NCBI RefSeq assembly: GCF_047511655.1
Contig: NC_133398.1
Span: 45,885,638-45,949,637, forward strand
Origin: Castor canadensis
Lineage: Eukaryota; Chordata; Mammalia; Rodentia; Castoridae
Direction: 5' to 3'
Length of the DNA: 64,000 nucleotides
Both the position numbers and the translations under genes were made by a program. Positions 12,475 through 24,919 of this stretch are shown here, piece by piece. The notes under the pieces are model-generated. The model was not told where the DNA came from and did not search any database. It saw only the letters and a list, made by a program, of their open reading frames with translations. Each line of letters opens with the position of its first letter. Positions within the stretch are counted from its first letter, which is position 1.

Positions 12475-12580
12475 TTACTCATTCAACAAATAGTCAATGA
12501 GCACTCACTATGTATTAGGTACTATTTTAGGTGCTTGGAACAGAGCAGAAATGCCTGTCCTCATGGCACTTGTAGTTTGA
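12475..12580. mobile_element. L2 LINE 3'-end relic
   Basis: 'cattcaacaaatagtcaatgagcactcactatgtattaggtactattttaggtgcttgg' and 'gtcctcatggcacttgtag' match the characteristic L2 3' end. Confidence 0.7.
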
Positions 12581-12599
12581 AACTTATTCCCTTTTGTTT

Positions 12600-14375
12600 A
12601 ATATCATTAATTGATACATATTCCTAAAAGGGGAATAAATTCCAATGTTAACCCAAACTGGGAAAAATGTTGAATACTGAGTAAAGAAACATTCTTTTAA
12701 GGAAATAAAATGACAGTAGACAAATCTGCCTGCAAGGAACTTGAGATGATAGAATTCCACAAGCCTTGAATCTCATTTTGTGCCTTTAGGTAAAAAGAGC
12801 CAATACGATCAAAGCCAAATCCATCCAAAGTCACCCATTTTTATATAAAGCCATCTCACACAGACATAACCGTCATATGTTACAATGTTCCCTGCCAAAA
12901 AATTAATTGGCTGAGGCTGACTTTGAATTCATCCCAGTTTTTCACAAAACTTGCTGAAAGGTTTGTCTACCTCAAGAAAACTTTTATGAACTCAGTTCCA
13001 AGTTTCAAATTTTACAAAAACCTGAAACCAAGCAATAATGTTAGTTTCCTGCTTGGTGCAGAGGTACTGCAGGCTCTAATTATGAAGCCTCCAGGGAACT
13101 CAAGGGAGGCATACACAAAAAGAAAAATCTCTGAAACAGGTGGTTTAAGAAGGAAAAACACACAAGGAAAACAAATAAGAATCAGAGGCTTAATCTGAAA
13201 TTGCAAAATTAGTAATAACATATTTACAAGGAAAATGCTTATATGGATAAACTTAACAGTTATACATTTCTGGGTACATTTTATTGCTAAAAGTTAGTGA
13301 TTTTCAGAATGAATGCCAAACCCATATAGAGGGTGACCCAAAAACAGAAAATACAAATCAGAGCACTCTTTCAACCCTGTAATGTTTTACATCTTTTCCT
13401 CTTGTTTACTGACATTCAAAGATGAGTTAGCAAAAAGTGGAAAAATAATTCAATTGGAAATGGCATTTGAGTCATATATAGGGCATGGCATATGGTTGAG
13501 ATTTGAATGATCAGATTAATCTGCCTTTGCGTGACTTAATCAACAAAATCAGTGCCAATATTTGATTTTAGTCTTTTGGTTCAATATAGTGCTAGATAAT
13601 CGAATTGTGTTATTACATTTTCCCCACTTACCCTTACTTCTAAGTTAAGATATTTCAAGAGAGTCGACTCAGATTGTTTTTGTTCTTGACTCTGACTTTG
13701 CAAGATCTTTTAAATTTGAGGACAATTGAACTATTTTTATTTTAAGAGAAGCTTATTTCCTAAAAGTGTTCTTTTGAAATTGAAGCTCATCTGGGTTTGT
13801 CATTGAAACAGAAACTTCTGTGTATATGCTGTTATTTTATTAATGAAGCAGGTTTTAAGCACCTTTTGTATGCCCAATCTTAAGAGGTATTTAAACACAA
13901 GGATTTTTCCCAATGTTAGAACAATGCCAGATAACAAAACAAAATCAGATGGATAGCAAATTATATTTAAAATATACATGGTTTCAGCAAAAATTAGAGA
14001 GTGAAAGAAGGGGTAGTATAGCAGGATGGTTGCAGTTTCTCTGGATAGTTAAGGAAACATAGGGCTTAGAAGGGAGTGATTGAAATGCCAATCCAGGGAA
14101 GAATTAAGGAAGGTCATATGACTGGTAAGATTCTTTTAGTGTGGTTAGGAAGTGTCTGAATCATCCAACAGAGTATACTAATGCATTTGGTATGTTAGTG
14201 GGAGACATTGGAGGTTTGTTAGGAAGGCATGAAAAACGAATATTTGGTTCATTTGTCCTTGTTTTGTTCACCTTTTAATAATAACTTCTGATTTTCAATG
14301 ATATATGCCAATACAAAAACAATCAGAAGGAGCATAGGATAAAGAAAACTTCATGAAAGAGAAATTTAATAGACA
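12600..14375. other. Unassigned sequence
   Basis: No gene or recognisable repeat. Overlapping 91- and 69-codon frames on opposite strands at 12923-13221 lack domains. Confidence 0.4.
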
Positions 14376-14379
14376 GTAA

Positions 14380-14490
14380 AGAGCCCTGATGCTGAAGTCA
14401 CACTGCTTTCTTAGCTGCATAAATTAGTAGTTGTATGGCCTTAGCCAATTTGTTTTGTCATTCCTATGAAAACAATTGGCATAATGAGCC
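14380..14490 (+). mobile_element. MIR SINE relic
   Basis: 'gagccctgatgctgaagtcacactgctt' followed by 'tagttgtatggccttagccaattt' follows MIR order. Diverged. Confidence 0.5.
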
Positions 14491-14639
14491 AACCTCATTA
14501 GTATTTTAAAGTTATTAATTAATATTTGTCTAAACACATAGAGCCCTGAATCTTGTATCTAGAACATGTTCCATTCTTAGTTGTTGAGTTATGAATATTA
14601 TATCTTCATCTTGAATCAAGTAGTTGATCAAGTAGTTGC

Positions 14640-14765
14640 TGTAGCTATCTGCCCTTGAGCAAGTCATTTAACCACTGGACCTCACTTATCTCAAAGGTAA
14701 AGCAGGGATGGGTGGCAGTAATAGTGCCTATCTGAAGGTAGAGTTAAAGAATTAATCATGAGACA
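14640..14765 (+). mobile_element. MIR SINE relic
   Basis: 'cttgagcaagtcatttaaccactggacctcacttatctcaaaggtaaagcagggatg' followed by 'agtgcctatctgaaggtagagttaaagaattaa' is a clear MIR core and 3' half. Confidence 0.7.
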
Positions 14766-15002
14766 GCACATTATAAAATATAAATCACTACATAACAATA
14801 TAATTTTTCATTGCAACTGACATTTACCTTGGCATCTATAGCTCTGTCTAAATGGATTAAATTATTAAGGATAAATTCAACAAGAATAAATCTGGAAATA
14901 TACCAAAGTGTATTAGGGTTGGAATAAAATAGCAATGTTGTGATCTGAAAGTGATGAACGAATACTAATGTTATCAAAATTTCCTACTTACATATGTTTG
15001 TC

Positions 15003-15100
15003 TCCTGTTTGCCATTAAATTCTTGAGGGCAGAGACCATATTCCAAATTTTTTTCCAAAAGGCCAGGCATATGATAGATTCTTTACAGTTATTGATTGGA
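15003..15100 (+). mobile_element. L2 LINE 3'-end relic
   Basis: 'aaattcttgagggcagagaccatattcc' and 'ggccaggcatatgatagattctttacagtta' match the L2 tail. Confidence 0.6.
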
Positions 15101-15227
15101 TAAAAGTGGAATGGGAAAAATAATTTATATTTGTGGTATGTATGATAGGTATTATGATTTCAATCTTGCTATTACAATCAAATCACAAATAATAACGATA
15201 TTGTTCTGCATTATTTTTTTTCCTCTC

Positions 15228-15556
15228 CCAATACTGGTGTATAAATTAGGCACTTGCTCTACCACTTGAGCAATTACCTTAGTCCTTTTTTGCTTTTGTT
15301 ATTTTTTGAATAGGGTTGCACTTTATGCCTGAGCTAACCTGGACCTCCTATTTACGCTTCCCACAACACTGGGAAGTCAGACCTCCTACTTACACTTCCC
15401 ATGTAGTTAGGATGACAGGCATACACTACTGCACCTAGCTATTGGTCAAAATGAGGTCTCAGGAACGTTTTGCCTAGACTGGTTTCAAATCACAATCTTT
15501 CTAATCTCTGCTTCCCAAGTAGCTAATAGGAGGCTAGAACCACTGTGCTTGGCTTA
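15228..15556 (-). mobile_element. Old antisense ID-like plus B1-like SINE composite
   Basis: Reads as an antisense ID-like unit ('aggcacttgctctaccacttgagcaat') followed by antisense B1-like units ('tagggttgcactttatgcctgagctaacctgg', then 'actggtttcaaatcacaatctttctaatctctgcttcccaagtagc'). An internal near-duplicate 'cctcctatttacgcttccca'/'cctcctacttacacttccca' suggests a partial duplication. Older than the SINEs near 57 kb. Confidence 0.65.
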
Positions 15557-15774
15557 TAAATAAAATTCTTTTCTCCTGAATAATGAAGTTATTTGAAGCA
15601 CCCCTCTAATACCATTTTGAAGATAGGCCTCACTATTTACCGAAGTCAATACTACAAATAGCCTGATAACTTTGGTAGTGTTATTGTTGCGTTGTTTTTA
15701 GTTGGCTGTTATTTTCTGTGTATAGTCATCATCATCACATAAAATGTTCACAAACTGTGCATTACATTTCCCAG

Positions 15775-15925
15775 TGCTTAAGTCACTTATGTGTCATAGC
15801 TTTTAACACCTCACTTTCCCGCCAAGGAAACCTGGCTTAGGGAGGACAATAATTTGCCAAAGATCACACTGAATGTGGTAGAGCTTGTATGAGAACCCAG
15901 GTAGTCCTGCTTTGAAGTCTGTGTT
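15775..15925 (-). mobile_element. MIR SINE relic, antisense
   Basis: 'aaggaaacctggcttagggaggacaataatttgccaaagatcacac' followed by 'gagaacccaggtagtcctgctttgaagtctgtg' is an antisense MIR. Confidence 0.7.
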
Positions 15926-15929
15926 CTTC

Positions 15930-16765
15930 ATCCTTACAGAAACCAGAAATTTCAGAATCACAACCAAGACTTATAAACTGGCATGAATTAACTAGCTTAT
16001 CAGTGCAATAAGGAAGCATATGTAGTACAATATTATATTATCATATTAGTGACATTTAAAAATTGGAATGTTCATTTTCAATGAAAGAGATGATCATGAA
16101 ATTAATAATAAAAAAAAGACAGCTAGGACCACAGTTCTGTGACTACATAAGAACAATGCATTTTAGATCAAGGGTCTCTCTGGAAGAACTAAATCGCTCA
16201 AAGGACTTTCCTTGTTAAAGTTTAAGACATATTTCTATCAATTTGATAAGCAGAAGAAGTGATATTTTTCAGTTACACATAATTTTGGTTTAAAGTTTCA
16301 ACTAAAATTAGGCTATAAGTTTTGACCCATCCAAGATGATACCCTAAAGTTGGGTTTTTATTACTATCAAGATATCTGCAGGAAATCGTCAGGGGCTTGA
16401 AAAGAATATTTATATGTTCTATTTTCCATTGTGGTATTTTTCTTTTGCCTGAAATAACTTTCTGTCCTCAAGATAATTAATGAAAAATATTGAATGATAG
16501 CCCGTAGCTTCAAATAAGCATCTGTGGTTTGAGAGTATGAGCATTTGAGACAGAGTAAATAGCAGAGTAATGGAGTAGGTTCAATTTACCTTGAGTGCAG
16601 ATTAAAAAATCAAGTCCATTGGAAGTAAAACTTGTTCTCCAAGCTACATTGACCTTCTAACGGGAAGTGGTTTGTTCTCCCTCCGTATGAATGTAGAACC
16701 TATATGTGGTGGGAGGAAGGATGTGAAAGGTTTCTGAGTCATACCCCTTTCTACAATGACATGTT
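15930..16765. other. Unassigned sequence
   Basis: No gene or repeat recognised. Confidence 0.4.
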
Positions 16766-16769
16766 TATC

Positions 16770-16889
16770 ATCCTTACTGGCTCATTTCTACTTGTCCTTT
16801 GCATATTTGCTTCAGATAATATCTCTTGCAAGACTTTCCTGATTCTACTTAGCATTTTGTGATTTTTCCTCCAAGCTCTTGAAGCACAC
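16770..16889 (+). mobile_element. L2 LINE 3'-end relic, upstream half
   Basis: 'tactggctcatttctacttgtcc', 'tctcttgcaagactttcctgattct' and the following text follow the L2 3' end. The remainder seems to continue at 17216-17370, so another repeat is inserted between. Confidence 0.45.
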
Positions 16890-17215
16890 TGTTTTAGTCA
16901 GTTGGGACTCCTACAACAGAAATACTATAGAACAGATGGTTTAAACAACAGAATTTTATTTATCACAAAATTTGAGGATTGGGAAGTCTGAGATCAGAGT
17001 GCTAGCATGGTTCATTCTGGTGAGGCCTTTCCCTGGTTGCCCATTTCTCATTATGTCCTCACATGGTGGAGAGACACAGTTGGAAGCAAGCTTCCTATTT
17101 ATGTGGACTCCATCCATATGTCTTAATCACCTTCCTAAGACCTCATTTCTAAATACCCGTCACTGGGGGTTAGGGTTTAATTTGTGAATTTGGGGGCTAC
17201 ACAACACACGTAGGC
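16890..17215. mobile_element. Ancient repeat inserted in an L2
   Basis: 'ttagtcagttgggactcctacaacagaaatac', 'gatggtttaaacaacagaattttatttatcac', 'tcctcacatggtggagagac' and 'gggggttagggtttaatttgtgaatttgggggctacac' mark a common old mammalian repeat that I do not name. The 71-codon frame at 16972-17187 lies inside it and is not a gene. Confidence 0.65.
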
Positions 17216-17370
17216 CATGGTGTACCTGACGTCTTTGTCATGACTTGAAAGTGCCCATTTATGCATATCACTTATGGTAGATCCTTAGGTTTCCAAGGAC
17301 AAAGGTTACATCGTTTTCAACTTTGTTGCCAGTGTTTAGTATGAAGTATAAATTCCTTAGTGTTGAAAGA
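17216..17370 (+). mobile_element. L2 LINE 3'-end relic, downstream half
   Basis: 'tttccaaggacaaaggttacatcgttttcaactttg' and 'ccagtgtttagtatgaagtataaattc' resemble the terminal L2 segment, continuing 16770-16889. Confidence 0.5.
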
Positions 17371-17829
17371 GATTAGAAAAGTATATTAGTAATATTAGTG
17401 ATAAAACAATGGTTAAAAATCAAATTGTATTTCTTTTTAGAGATCTTCTTCACAAAGAATTTATTATTTATCAGACTTTTTAGAACATAGCATAACTTGT
17501 TTATCCTGGTTCCCTGGTGTGAAACTCAGAGCTTGTAAAATTTAAGCATATGTTAGCAAATATAAACTTATTTGCATAAGTTTACATAACAAATGACAAA
17601 TGGCCTTGAATGATAAAAGTGAAAAATATGCAATTAAAAGTAAAAACACATATAAGTCACGTCTACACTACTTGAATTATGTGACTACATGTTATAATCT
17701 ATGTAAAAGAGCATTTATAAAATGCATACATATTCAATTTTAAGATAATGGATTGAGGAAGTTATTGAGTAAGGAATAATATGACAGAGTTAAGTCGTTT
17801 TTTTTTTTTTTCATTTCAGTGCACAAGAT

Positions 17830-18010
17830 TTGTAATCAGCCAAACATAAACTTGAATTTTGAGTCCATAATTTATTAATAGTGTGATTTTGGACAAGTTA
17901 TAAACTTGTTTCATTCTCAGTGTTCCTCACATGTAGCATGGAACCAATACTATGCATCCTGCAAAGTAATAAATGGAATAGAATTAAATATTATATTAAA
18001 ATGCTTCACA
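17830..18010 (+). mobile_element. MIR SINE relic
   Basis: 'gtgtgattttggacaagttataaacttgtttcattctcagtgttcctcacatgtagcatgg' and 'gcaaagtaataaatgg' match the MIR core and 3' order. Confidence 0.65.
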
Positions 18011-18019
18011 TAATCCTCC

Positions 18020-18943
18020 CCATCTAGCAGATTGCCAATAAATGGTGGTCTTGCCCTTTTTGTGGTTTTTGTCACAGTACATGAACAAATAATTTCATAA
18101 TTTCCATTCCTTCATTGATTTCAGTTTTTTCATCTGTCAAATGGCAATCATACCCTTTGTCTGAACATTGGCTACGAAGGTCAAATAGGGTAATGTCTCT
18201 GGAAACATGATGTAAATCTTTACACAAAACAAAGTATAGTTAAATTGATTTTCCTTTCATTTTCTAGAGGTAGAATGCTGGCTAGAGACAAACTACTCTT
18301 TAAAAATATCACTGAACTGTTTTTCTATAAGTTACAAAACAACCACTCTAAATTTCCTGGTTCATTTAATTTTCATTTTCTAATACTTTGTTATCAGAAC
18401 TCCTCTGGCTTCCTTAGTTTCTCAGTGTGTGGGAGACCTAATCAGTATTGAAGCAGGCTCTGTCAATTAATCAGAGAAAGCACTCATTTCTTTTTCTGGT
18501 TATGTACAAAACACTAAGCTTTGTTTTATCTGTTTGAACAGGTTTGCTACACGACTACACCGTCAAAAAATGCCCATAAGCGCATTTAGACCTTTTAAAA
18601 AAAAGTTATGCCCAAGAGAGGATTTATTTATTCCTATTAAACATTCTTCCCCAAGTCTGCCTGTGTCACTTTTTGTTGTATTTCTAATGTTTCAGTCAAA
18701 ATTGGGTTAGTCCGTTATATTCTTTCCACTATTGGTATTTATGCAACCAAACTAAGCCTGAGAATTTCAACTGAACAAAATTCTGCCCTGATAAACTACC
18801 ACCCTAGTTATTTTCAAGTGACATTTTTTCCTCTCAGACTTTAGTAGTCAGGTTTTTTAAAACATGGCATATAAAAAGCCAATGATGTTTTATTTATTCA
18901 TAATTATAAAGAAGAAAGTTCTCAGAAACTGTTAAGTAGCTTC
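18020..18943. other. Unassigned sequence
   Basis: No gene or repeat recognised. The 68-codon frame at 18245-18451 has no known domain. Confidence 0.4.
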
Positions 18944-18948
18944 AAAGT

Positions 18949-19255
18949 TGACAGAGCAATAATGTCACCATTTTGTGAATTGGTGGCCATTTTATCCTCA
19001 GGCTTCACTTCTTGAGAAATGGAGCCTCCCCCAGACAACTTCACCCCTGGCAGCTCCACCCCTAACAGAAACTCCTAGCACCATTGAACTAACTTCCTCA
19101 AGCTCCCTCTTCTATAAAAGCCAGGCCTAGCCCAGAGTCAGTGCTGTGCCATCTTTCCCTGGTCAGCCTGGCAGCTGGAGTCTGTCAGTAAACCTTGCTC
19201 TTGGATGTGAGACTTTCTCGTGAACTTTCTTTGCAAGCGGCATTTTTTCCTAACA
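18949..19255 (+). mobile_element. Solo LTR of an endogenous retrovirus
   Basis: A 307-base block begins TG and ends CA and is flanked by the perfect 5-base duplication AAAGT (18944-18948 and 19256-19260), the hallmark of retroviral integration. Inside are TATAAAA at 19113-19119, an AGTAAA polyadenylation-like hexamer at 19187-19192, and a pyrimidine/GT-rich region after it, in U3-R-U5 order. It is clearly richer in G+C than its surroundings. No gag, pol or env remains on either side, so recombination between two LTRs probably removed the provirus. A gammaretrovirus-like (ERV1) origin is suggested by layout only. Confidence 0.85.
19113..19119 (+). promoter_or_regulatory. TATA box of the solo LTR
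   Basis: TATAAAA followed about 70 bases later by the AGTAAA hexamer, as expected for LTR promoter and R region. Whether it still drives transcription cannot be seen. Confidence 0.6.
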
Positions 19256-19477
19256 AAAGTCACTGTGGACTATTCTTACTAATGCCTTTCCAGGAATCTT
19301 ATTTTAGTTGACACGTAATAGTTCTCCATGTTTATTGGGCGTATAGTGTGATATTGTGCTAAATAGAAACATTGAGCAATAGTCAAGTCGGGGTAAGCAT
19401 ATCTCTTTCCTCATACATTTAGCATTTCTTTGTGGTGAGAACATTCAAAACCCTCTAGTGCTTTGTTTGAAATATAC

Positions 19478-19650
19478 AATACATTATCACTATATATAGT
19501 CACCTTGTAGAATAAAACACTAGAATTTGTCTTTTTTAACTGTAACTTAGAACCCATTGGCCAAGCTTTCCTCACACTTCCTTCTCCCTACTTTTTCCAG
19601 CCATTGATTTTATCATCCAGTTTTTAAATGCATCCTCTTTCTATACATTT
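19478..19650 (-). mobile_element. Antisense L1M 3'-end fragment
   Basis: 'actgtaacttagaacccattggccaagctttcctcacacttccttctccctactttttccagcc' is typical antisense text of an old L1M 3'UTR. Confidence 0.6.
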
Positions 19651-19659
19651 GTAAATGGG

Positions 19660-21045
19660 GCAAAAAAAAAATTCAATAAGCTCTTGAGTTTACCTCCTTG
19701 ACTATTATCAAATACGTCTTCTTGGGTTGCTATGCCCTCACTGTTTAATATAAGATCCTCCATTAGCCAAATTTTCATGTCTTTCCAAAGTACCACATCC
19801 AAAGAAATGGACCATGGAGACTCCCAAATGTGAATTCCAAGTTGTTTACCAAAAAATTTAGGTAACACTTTTTACTCTTAGGAGGCCATAGTTAAAAGAG
19901 CATGAGTTTTATTGTTAGGTAAAAATAGTTTTAAAAGTTGGGAAACCTTTTGCAAATCACTTTTTTGTGAGTTTTAGGTGTAATTACTTTCTGTAAAATA
20001 AGAATGGATGTGCCCATTATATGAGATATTGAGGCAGGCTAAAACAGGGAGAGACCCTATTTTATGACTTAATGTTGGATTAAATATTTCTTTCTCTAGC
20101 CAAGCCTTTTCAATTGCAAAAAATTGTAAATAGATGCGAAGGCTCTTTTCAATTGTGATATTTATAGATTATTCATGCCTTATCCAAGCCACTATCCTAG
20201 CTCAGGGACCACCCAAACACCTCCCCACTCATCTACTATTGGTGATCAAGAACTGCTCAGATTTAATCCCTCCCAGGCTAGGGTGACCTTATTAAAACAC
20301 TTTTGTAAGACAGAATTTGCTCCCTCGGCTTCTGCCTCATACCTGGCCCACCATGGTCTTTTGTACCTTTTTTCCCTAACCTTCAATAATTTTTATTATC
20401 ACCCTCAAAGCACCAATATACCCTGCCTGGATATGTCCATGTGGGATATAAAAATCTGGACTTTCCATTTATCTGTGACTACAAGAGTAGGACTATTCTG
20501 AAATTAAATAAGACAACATAGCGTAATCATTGCAATTATGATCATTGTTTGGTCATTAAAAAAGGCAACATAACAGTTAAGTGATAGTCCTATATATTCT
20601 TGAATAGTTCTATAATCTTGCATTCCCAAAATGGCAGTTGAGTCAGTTATGGATGGCTTTGGCTCAAAGTAACAGGAATTCCAACTGTTTTGGTTCATAT
20701 CAATAAGTGTTATTTAATAACTTTTTTACAGAGCAGTCCCAAGTAAACAGTTGTTGGTATTGGTTTAGGAGCTTAATGATGTCATAGTTAATATCTCTGA
20801 ATAATGCCTGGTACATTTCTTCATGATTGTAAGAAAGTTGCTGTTAGCCCCAGCTGTTGCATAGGTAGACAAATTCTTAACATAATATTAGCAATGTGAA
20901 TCTAGTAATGTATAAGAAGAATAAAATATCATGATAAAGTGATATTTTTCCAGCAATATTTTATATGAGTATAGATACTTGTACAATGATAGTCAATGTA
21001 AGTAACCATATTAAAACATTAATTTATAGGGTCACCTTAACAGGT
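19660..21045. other. Unassigned sequence
   Basis: No gene recognised. The plus frame at 20175-20501 (108 codons, proline/serine-rich start) and the minus frame at 19641-19868 show no recognised domain. I do not call them genes. Confidence 0.4.
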
Positions 21046-21960
21046 ATCAGAAACATATTTGACAAAATTAATCTCTCAGAAAACTAGGATGCAAAAGATA
21101 ATGTTCTCAATCAAATAAAAGACATTCACTCAAAATCTATGGCTCCATCATACTTAACAGAAAAACATTGAAGGCTTCTCCTCTATCATTAGTAATTAAG
21201 CAAGGATGTCCCCTCTTACAATTTCTGTTAAAATTGCAATAGAGGTCCTAGTCAATGCAGTGATGTGCAAAAGTAAAAGGCATACAGATTGGAAATGAAG
21301 TCATAATTGTCCCTTCTCACCAATAATATAACTGTTTCTGTAGAAATTCTTAAGAAATTAACCCCAGAGCTGCTAGAACTAATAAGTGAATTCACCAAGA
21401 TCACAAGATTCAAAGATATATAGAATCAATTATGTTTCTGTATGCTAGCAATGAAAAATTGGAAAAACAACTATTTGCAAAAGAATTAACATGAAATTCT
21501 CAAAATTTAACAAAATATTTATCAGAGAGAAATTAAACTATATGTACACACAGACTGACATGTGTACATTCATCACAGCTTTATTCACAATAATTCCAGG
21601 CTAGAATCAACAGAAACATTCATCAGCACATGAACAGGCAAACAAATTGTGATATTTTCAACAGTATAATGGTGGTAATAAAAAGGAAGGAAATATGAAT
21701 ACACTCAATGACACAGGTGAATCTTACGCAACATTATGCTAATAAAAGAAGTCACACACGCCAAAGCCCCTACTGTAGGAGTTACACTTGCAAGAAGCAG
21801 GGCAGTCGTTGTTTGGTTTTGAGGCATGTGAGGGATATTGACTATAAGTGGCACTACAGAACTTTTTCAGATGACAGAAAATTTTGATTATGGTTATGTT
21901 TGTAAAAACTTCATTTAAGGATTGATTTACGTTGGCACATTTTTTCAATGTGTAAAAAAA
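21046..21960 (+). mobile_element. Sense L1M relic: RT fragment plus 3' end
   Basis: 21060-21540 follows an old L1 reverse-transcriptase region (about 'aggatgtcccctctta' and the text before and after). After an internal gap, 21545-21960 follows the ORF2 3' end and 3'UTR ('tcatcacagctttattcacaata', 'aagaagtcacacacgcc', 'gaactttttcagatgac'). Many indels and stops; no reading frame remains. Confidence 0.75.
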
Positions 21961-21969
21961 CAAATGTTA

Positions 21970-22720
21970 ATCTTTCTATTCACAGTAATTCACAGAAAAT
22001 ATTGTAGGTATAGAATGCAGTGACACAGTGTATCATTGACTGGAAATGAAACAATTGTCCTCCAAAGGCAAGTGCCTACATACTAATCATAACATACAGA
22101 GTGTCTTAAGGGAACAAAACATTCAGAGGCAATAACCTAAAGTGAATGAAAATATGTCCAATTTATAATCAAGTAAAAATGCTGTAGGCAGAAAGCAAAA
22201 GAACATTTTTAGACTGGACTCTGTTTAGCATTCTCAACTTAATCAACTGGAATTCTTTAAGTTCATTCTTATTCCACATTTTGAAGTGAAGTATTTGCTT
22301 TTTATTTGAAAAACTGTACTTCCTCTGAAAGACACAAGAAAGTACAATTTTCTTTGTAATAAAGAGGTTTGGTGTGTAGTGAGCAAAGTTTGCAAACCAC
22401 CCTACTGTACATTGCTGCAGATTTTTGACAAAGCTGATGAAAAGACAGATAATATAATTTGAACTGAAGCTACAGAAGTGACATTTCCAACTTCCATCTT
22501 GTGAATAGAAATATACGTAGATCACTACAACAAAACAGCAATCGGAAGAGCTTTGTGATTTGTAATGTAAAATTTTAATGGTTGGTAGCAAAGAGAGATG
22601 TGATATGGGAAGTTTTCCAACAGTATAGCTCTCTACAATGCAACTTAATACATTTTAACAAGACTGGAAGTTTCTTTCATAATTTTTTATATGTTTAAAA
22701 AATTAAATCTTTTGCCTCCA
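21970..22720. other. Unassigned sequence with a 140-codon chance frame
   Basis: A minus-strand open frame of 140 codons (22169-22591) is the longest outside L1 and its shadows. It is rich in F, S, K, N and has no motif I recognise. No splice or promoter context supports it, so I leave it as probably non-coding. Confidence 0.4.
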
Positions 22721-22723
22721 AAT

Positions 22724-22739
22724 AAAATGTGAGTGTATT
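22724..22739. repeat. Target-site duplication of L1 at 22740 (left copy)
   Basis: AAAATGTGAGTGTATT here versus AAAATGTGAGTATATT at 23449-23464. Confidence 0.85.
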
Positions 22740-23448
22740 CACATCTGTTTATTGCAGCACTATTCACAATAGCCAAACTATGGGAACAGCCAAGATGCCC
22801 CACTACCAACAAATGGATTAAGAAAATGTGGTATTTATACACAATGGAATTTTATTCATCCACAAAGAAGAATGAAATTTTGTCATTTGCAAATAAATGG
22901 ATGGAACTAGAGAACATCATCTTAAGTGAAGTTAGCCAGGCTCAGAAGGCCAAAAATCACGTTCTCCCTTATATGCGGATTATAGGCCCAACATAAATGC
23001 AGTAATATTATTGGACATGGGTCACAGACTGCGGGGACAATGTGCACGGGAGGAATAGGGAAAGGGAAGGAAACCTAAAACTTGAATATGGTTGATGTGC
23101 TTATTGTAGAGGGCGAATAAAGTAATCTTAAACTGGCAGAGGCCACTATGTGAAGTAGACTAGGAACTAGTGTAAAGGTCAGGTAGAGATGAACCAATTC
23201 AGGTTGTAGTACACATATGCAAGAAAGCAACACTAGGAATCTCTCTGTATAGCTATCTTTATCTCAAACTAGCAAAAATGCTATGTCTTTCTTATTATCT
23301 CTTATGTTTTCTTTTCAACAAAATCAGATACAAGAGATGGAACAGGTTCTGTCCGGCAGAGAGGGGTGGCGAGGGAAAGGAGGGAGGTGGTCCAAACAAT
23401 GTATACACATGAGTAAATGTAAAAAACGATAAAATTTTAAAAAATTTA
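22740..23448 (+). mobile_element. 5'-truncated L1, older G-rich 3'UTR subfamily
   Basis: Begins inside the ORF2 C-terminus; the 87-codon frame at 22733-22996 carries the conserved '[12 protein letters not shown]' and '[17 protein letters not shown]' blocks and ends with the ORF2 stop near 22994. The 3'UTR follows, with 'ctctctgtatagctatcttta' and a G-rich tract, to an A-rich tail near 23448. A 16-base TSD with one mismatch flanks it (22724-22739 and 23449-23464). It is more diverged than the copies at 26, 31 and 42 kb. Confidence 0.85.
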
Positions 23449-23464
23449 AAAATGTGAGTATATT

Positions 23465-24810
23465 TAAAAAGCATGGACTTCCCTGTTTAAAAACTCAGCA
23501 GTTGTTCTATTGTATTCATTTGATTAGCCTTGTCACTGAAAATTCTTTCTATACTAGCCCTTTACAAAAAGAAAACAAGACTTTGAGCTCATTTTAACAA
23601 ATTTAGGGTAGCAGTTCGTTTCATTTATTACAAGATATTGTTTCCTTTAGAGAATTAAAAATCATGTCCAAGATACTAATTTCCTCATAAAAAGATTTGG
23701 AAGGATTCTTTTTCCCATACAGCCAATATTCCAGTTAATTCATCCAAAGAGAGAGATTTCTCATGTTGAGCCAAACTTGAAGCACAAGGGTATGATGTCA
23801 TGAATTTTAAAAAGAAACCCCTTTGCCAGATACTTGAAACTCCAGCACACATTCAAGTGCTTCAGAATTAGGCTGGTTGACTTCATGATTTGTTCAATAG
23901 TCCTTCTGCTAAGAGATCTCTTTCAATGCTGAAATGTTACTGTTCTTCTCTTCTTAAAAATTTGTAGGACAAAATTAAATGGAATGCTCATTCTTCAAAG
24001 TATTAAGCTTTTTTGAATAGTCATGGCTCTGATGTTTGGTTGTATAGCTCTGATAAATTTAGCAAGACTAATTATTGATTTGGGTATGGCTCTGTATTGT
24101 AGGACCCTCTTCATGGAGAACTGTGACGCAGGAGAGTGTCACATCTGGCCTGCTGAAGTGGAGTGACAGCCAGAAGGATAGCAATTAATAGAAATGAAGG
24201 TGATGATATTCTTACTTTATAAGTTGAATATTTTCTCACTTTATATCTTAGATAGAAATTTAAATATGAAGCTGTCTGACTCAGAATTGGGCACCTGGTG
24301 ATATTAAGTGACATAGGCTTACGGTCAAAGTTATTATGAGTAGGAAGAAGAAAAATAATTTCTTTCTAAAGAGTGAATAGTATTAATACAGAACATTGTG
24401 AGATGTTTTCAAGGTGTCACAAGACAAAAGCATAATCTATGTTTTTTCATGAATTCTCAAAAATGTTAAATTTCCTATATAGAATGTACCAAAATGAGAA
24501 GTATATATTACTGTTGTAGTCAGTTCTCAGTTTTTTCAACACCTTTTATTTCAAGGAAAAACTGTAAAGCAACCAACTAACAGAGCTTCTAGCCTAAATG
24601 GAAGCTTTTGTAACTATATGTAATCTCCCCAAAATACTACTAAGTTTATGGGCAGTATATTGTTATGTTTTGAAGTTGATTCAGCAGGGTTGCTACAGAA
24701 GGTTTCTCTTCGTTATATATTTAAACTTTAGCATGACATGTTAACCTTTTAGAAATTCTAATGGGAGAAATGAGCTGTTAATTAGGCACTGAGTAAGTGC
24801 AATTATTGGT
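23465..24810. other. Unassigned sequence
   Basis: No gene or repeat recognised. Confidence 0.4.
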
Positions 24811-24811
24811 C

Positions 24812-24892
24812 TGGGGTTTTGGCTAAAGTATTAGAGTACTTATGAGAGATACTGATTCAAACCCAAGTACCACCAAAAAAAGAAAGGCATTC
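24812..24892 (+). mobile_element. ID-like SINE, sense, decayed
   Basis: 'ctggggttttggctaaagtattagagtac' then 'gatactgattcaaacccaagtaccacc' and an A-rich end follow an ID-like tRNA-derived SINE. The B box survives as GATTCAAACCC. Confidence 0.6.
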
Positions 24893-24919
24893 AAATTTTA
24901 GTTTGTTTTGTATATTGTG

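Noticed and set aside
22169..22591. 140-codon minus-strand open frame
   Set aside because: No recognised domain, no promoter or splice context, and composition (F, S, K, N) is that of AT-rich non-coding DNA. Kept only as a note.
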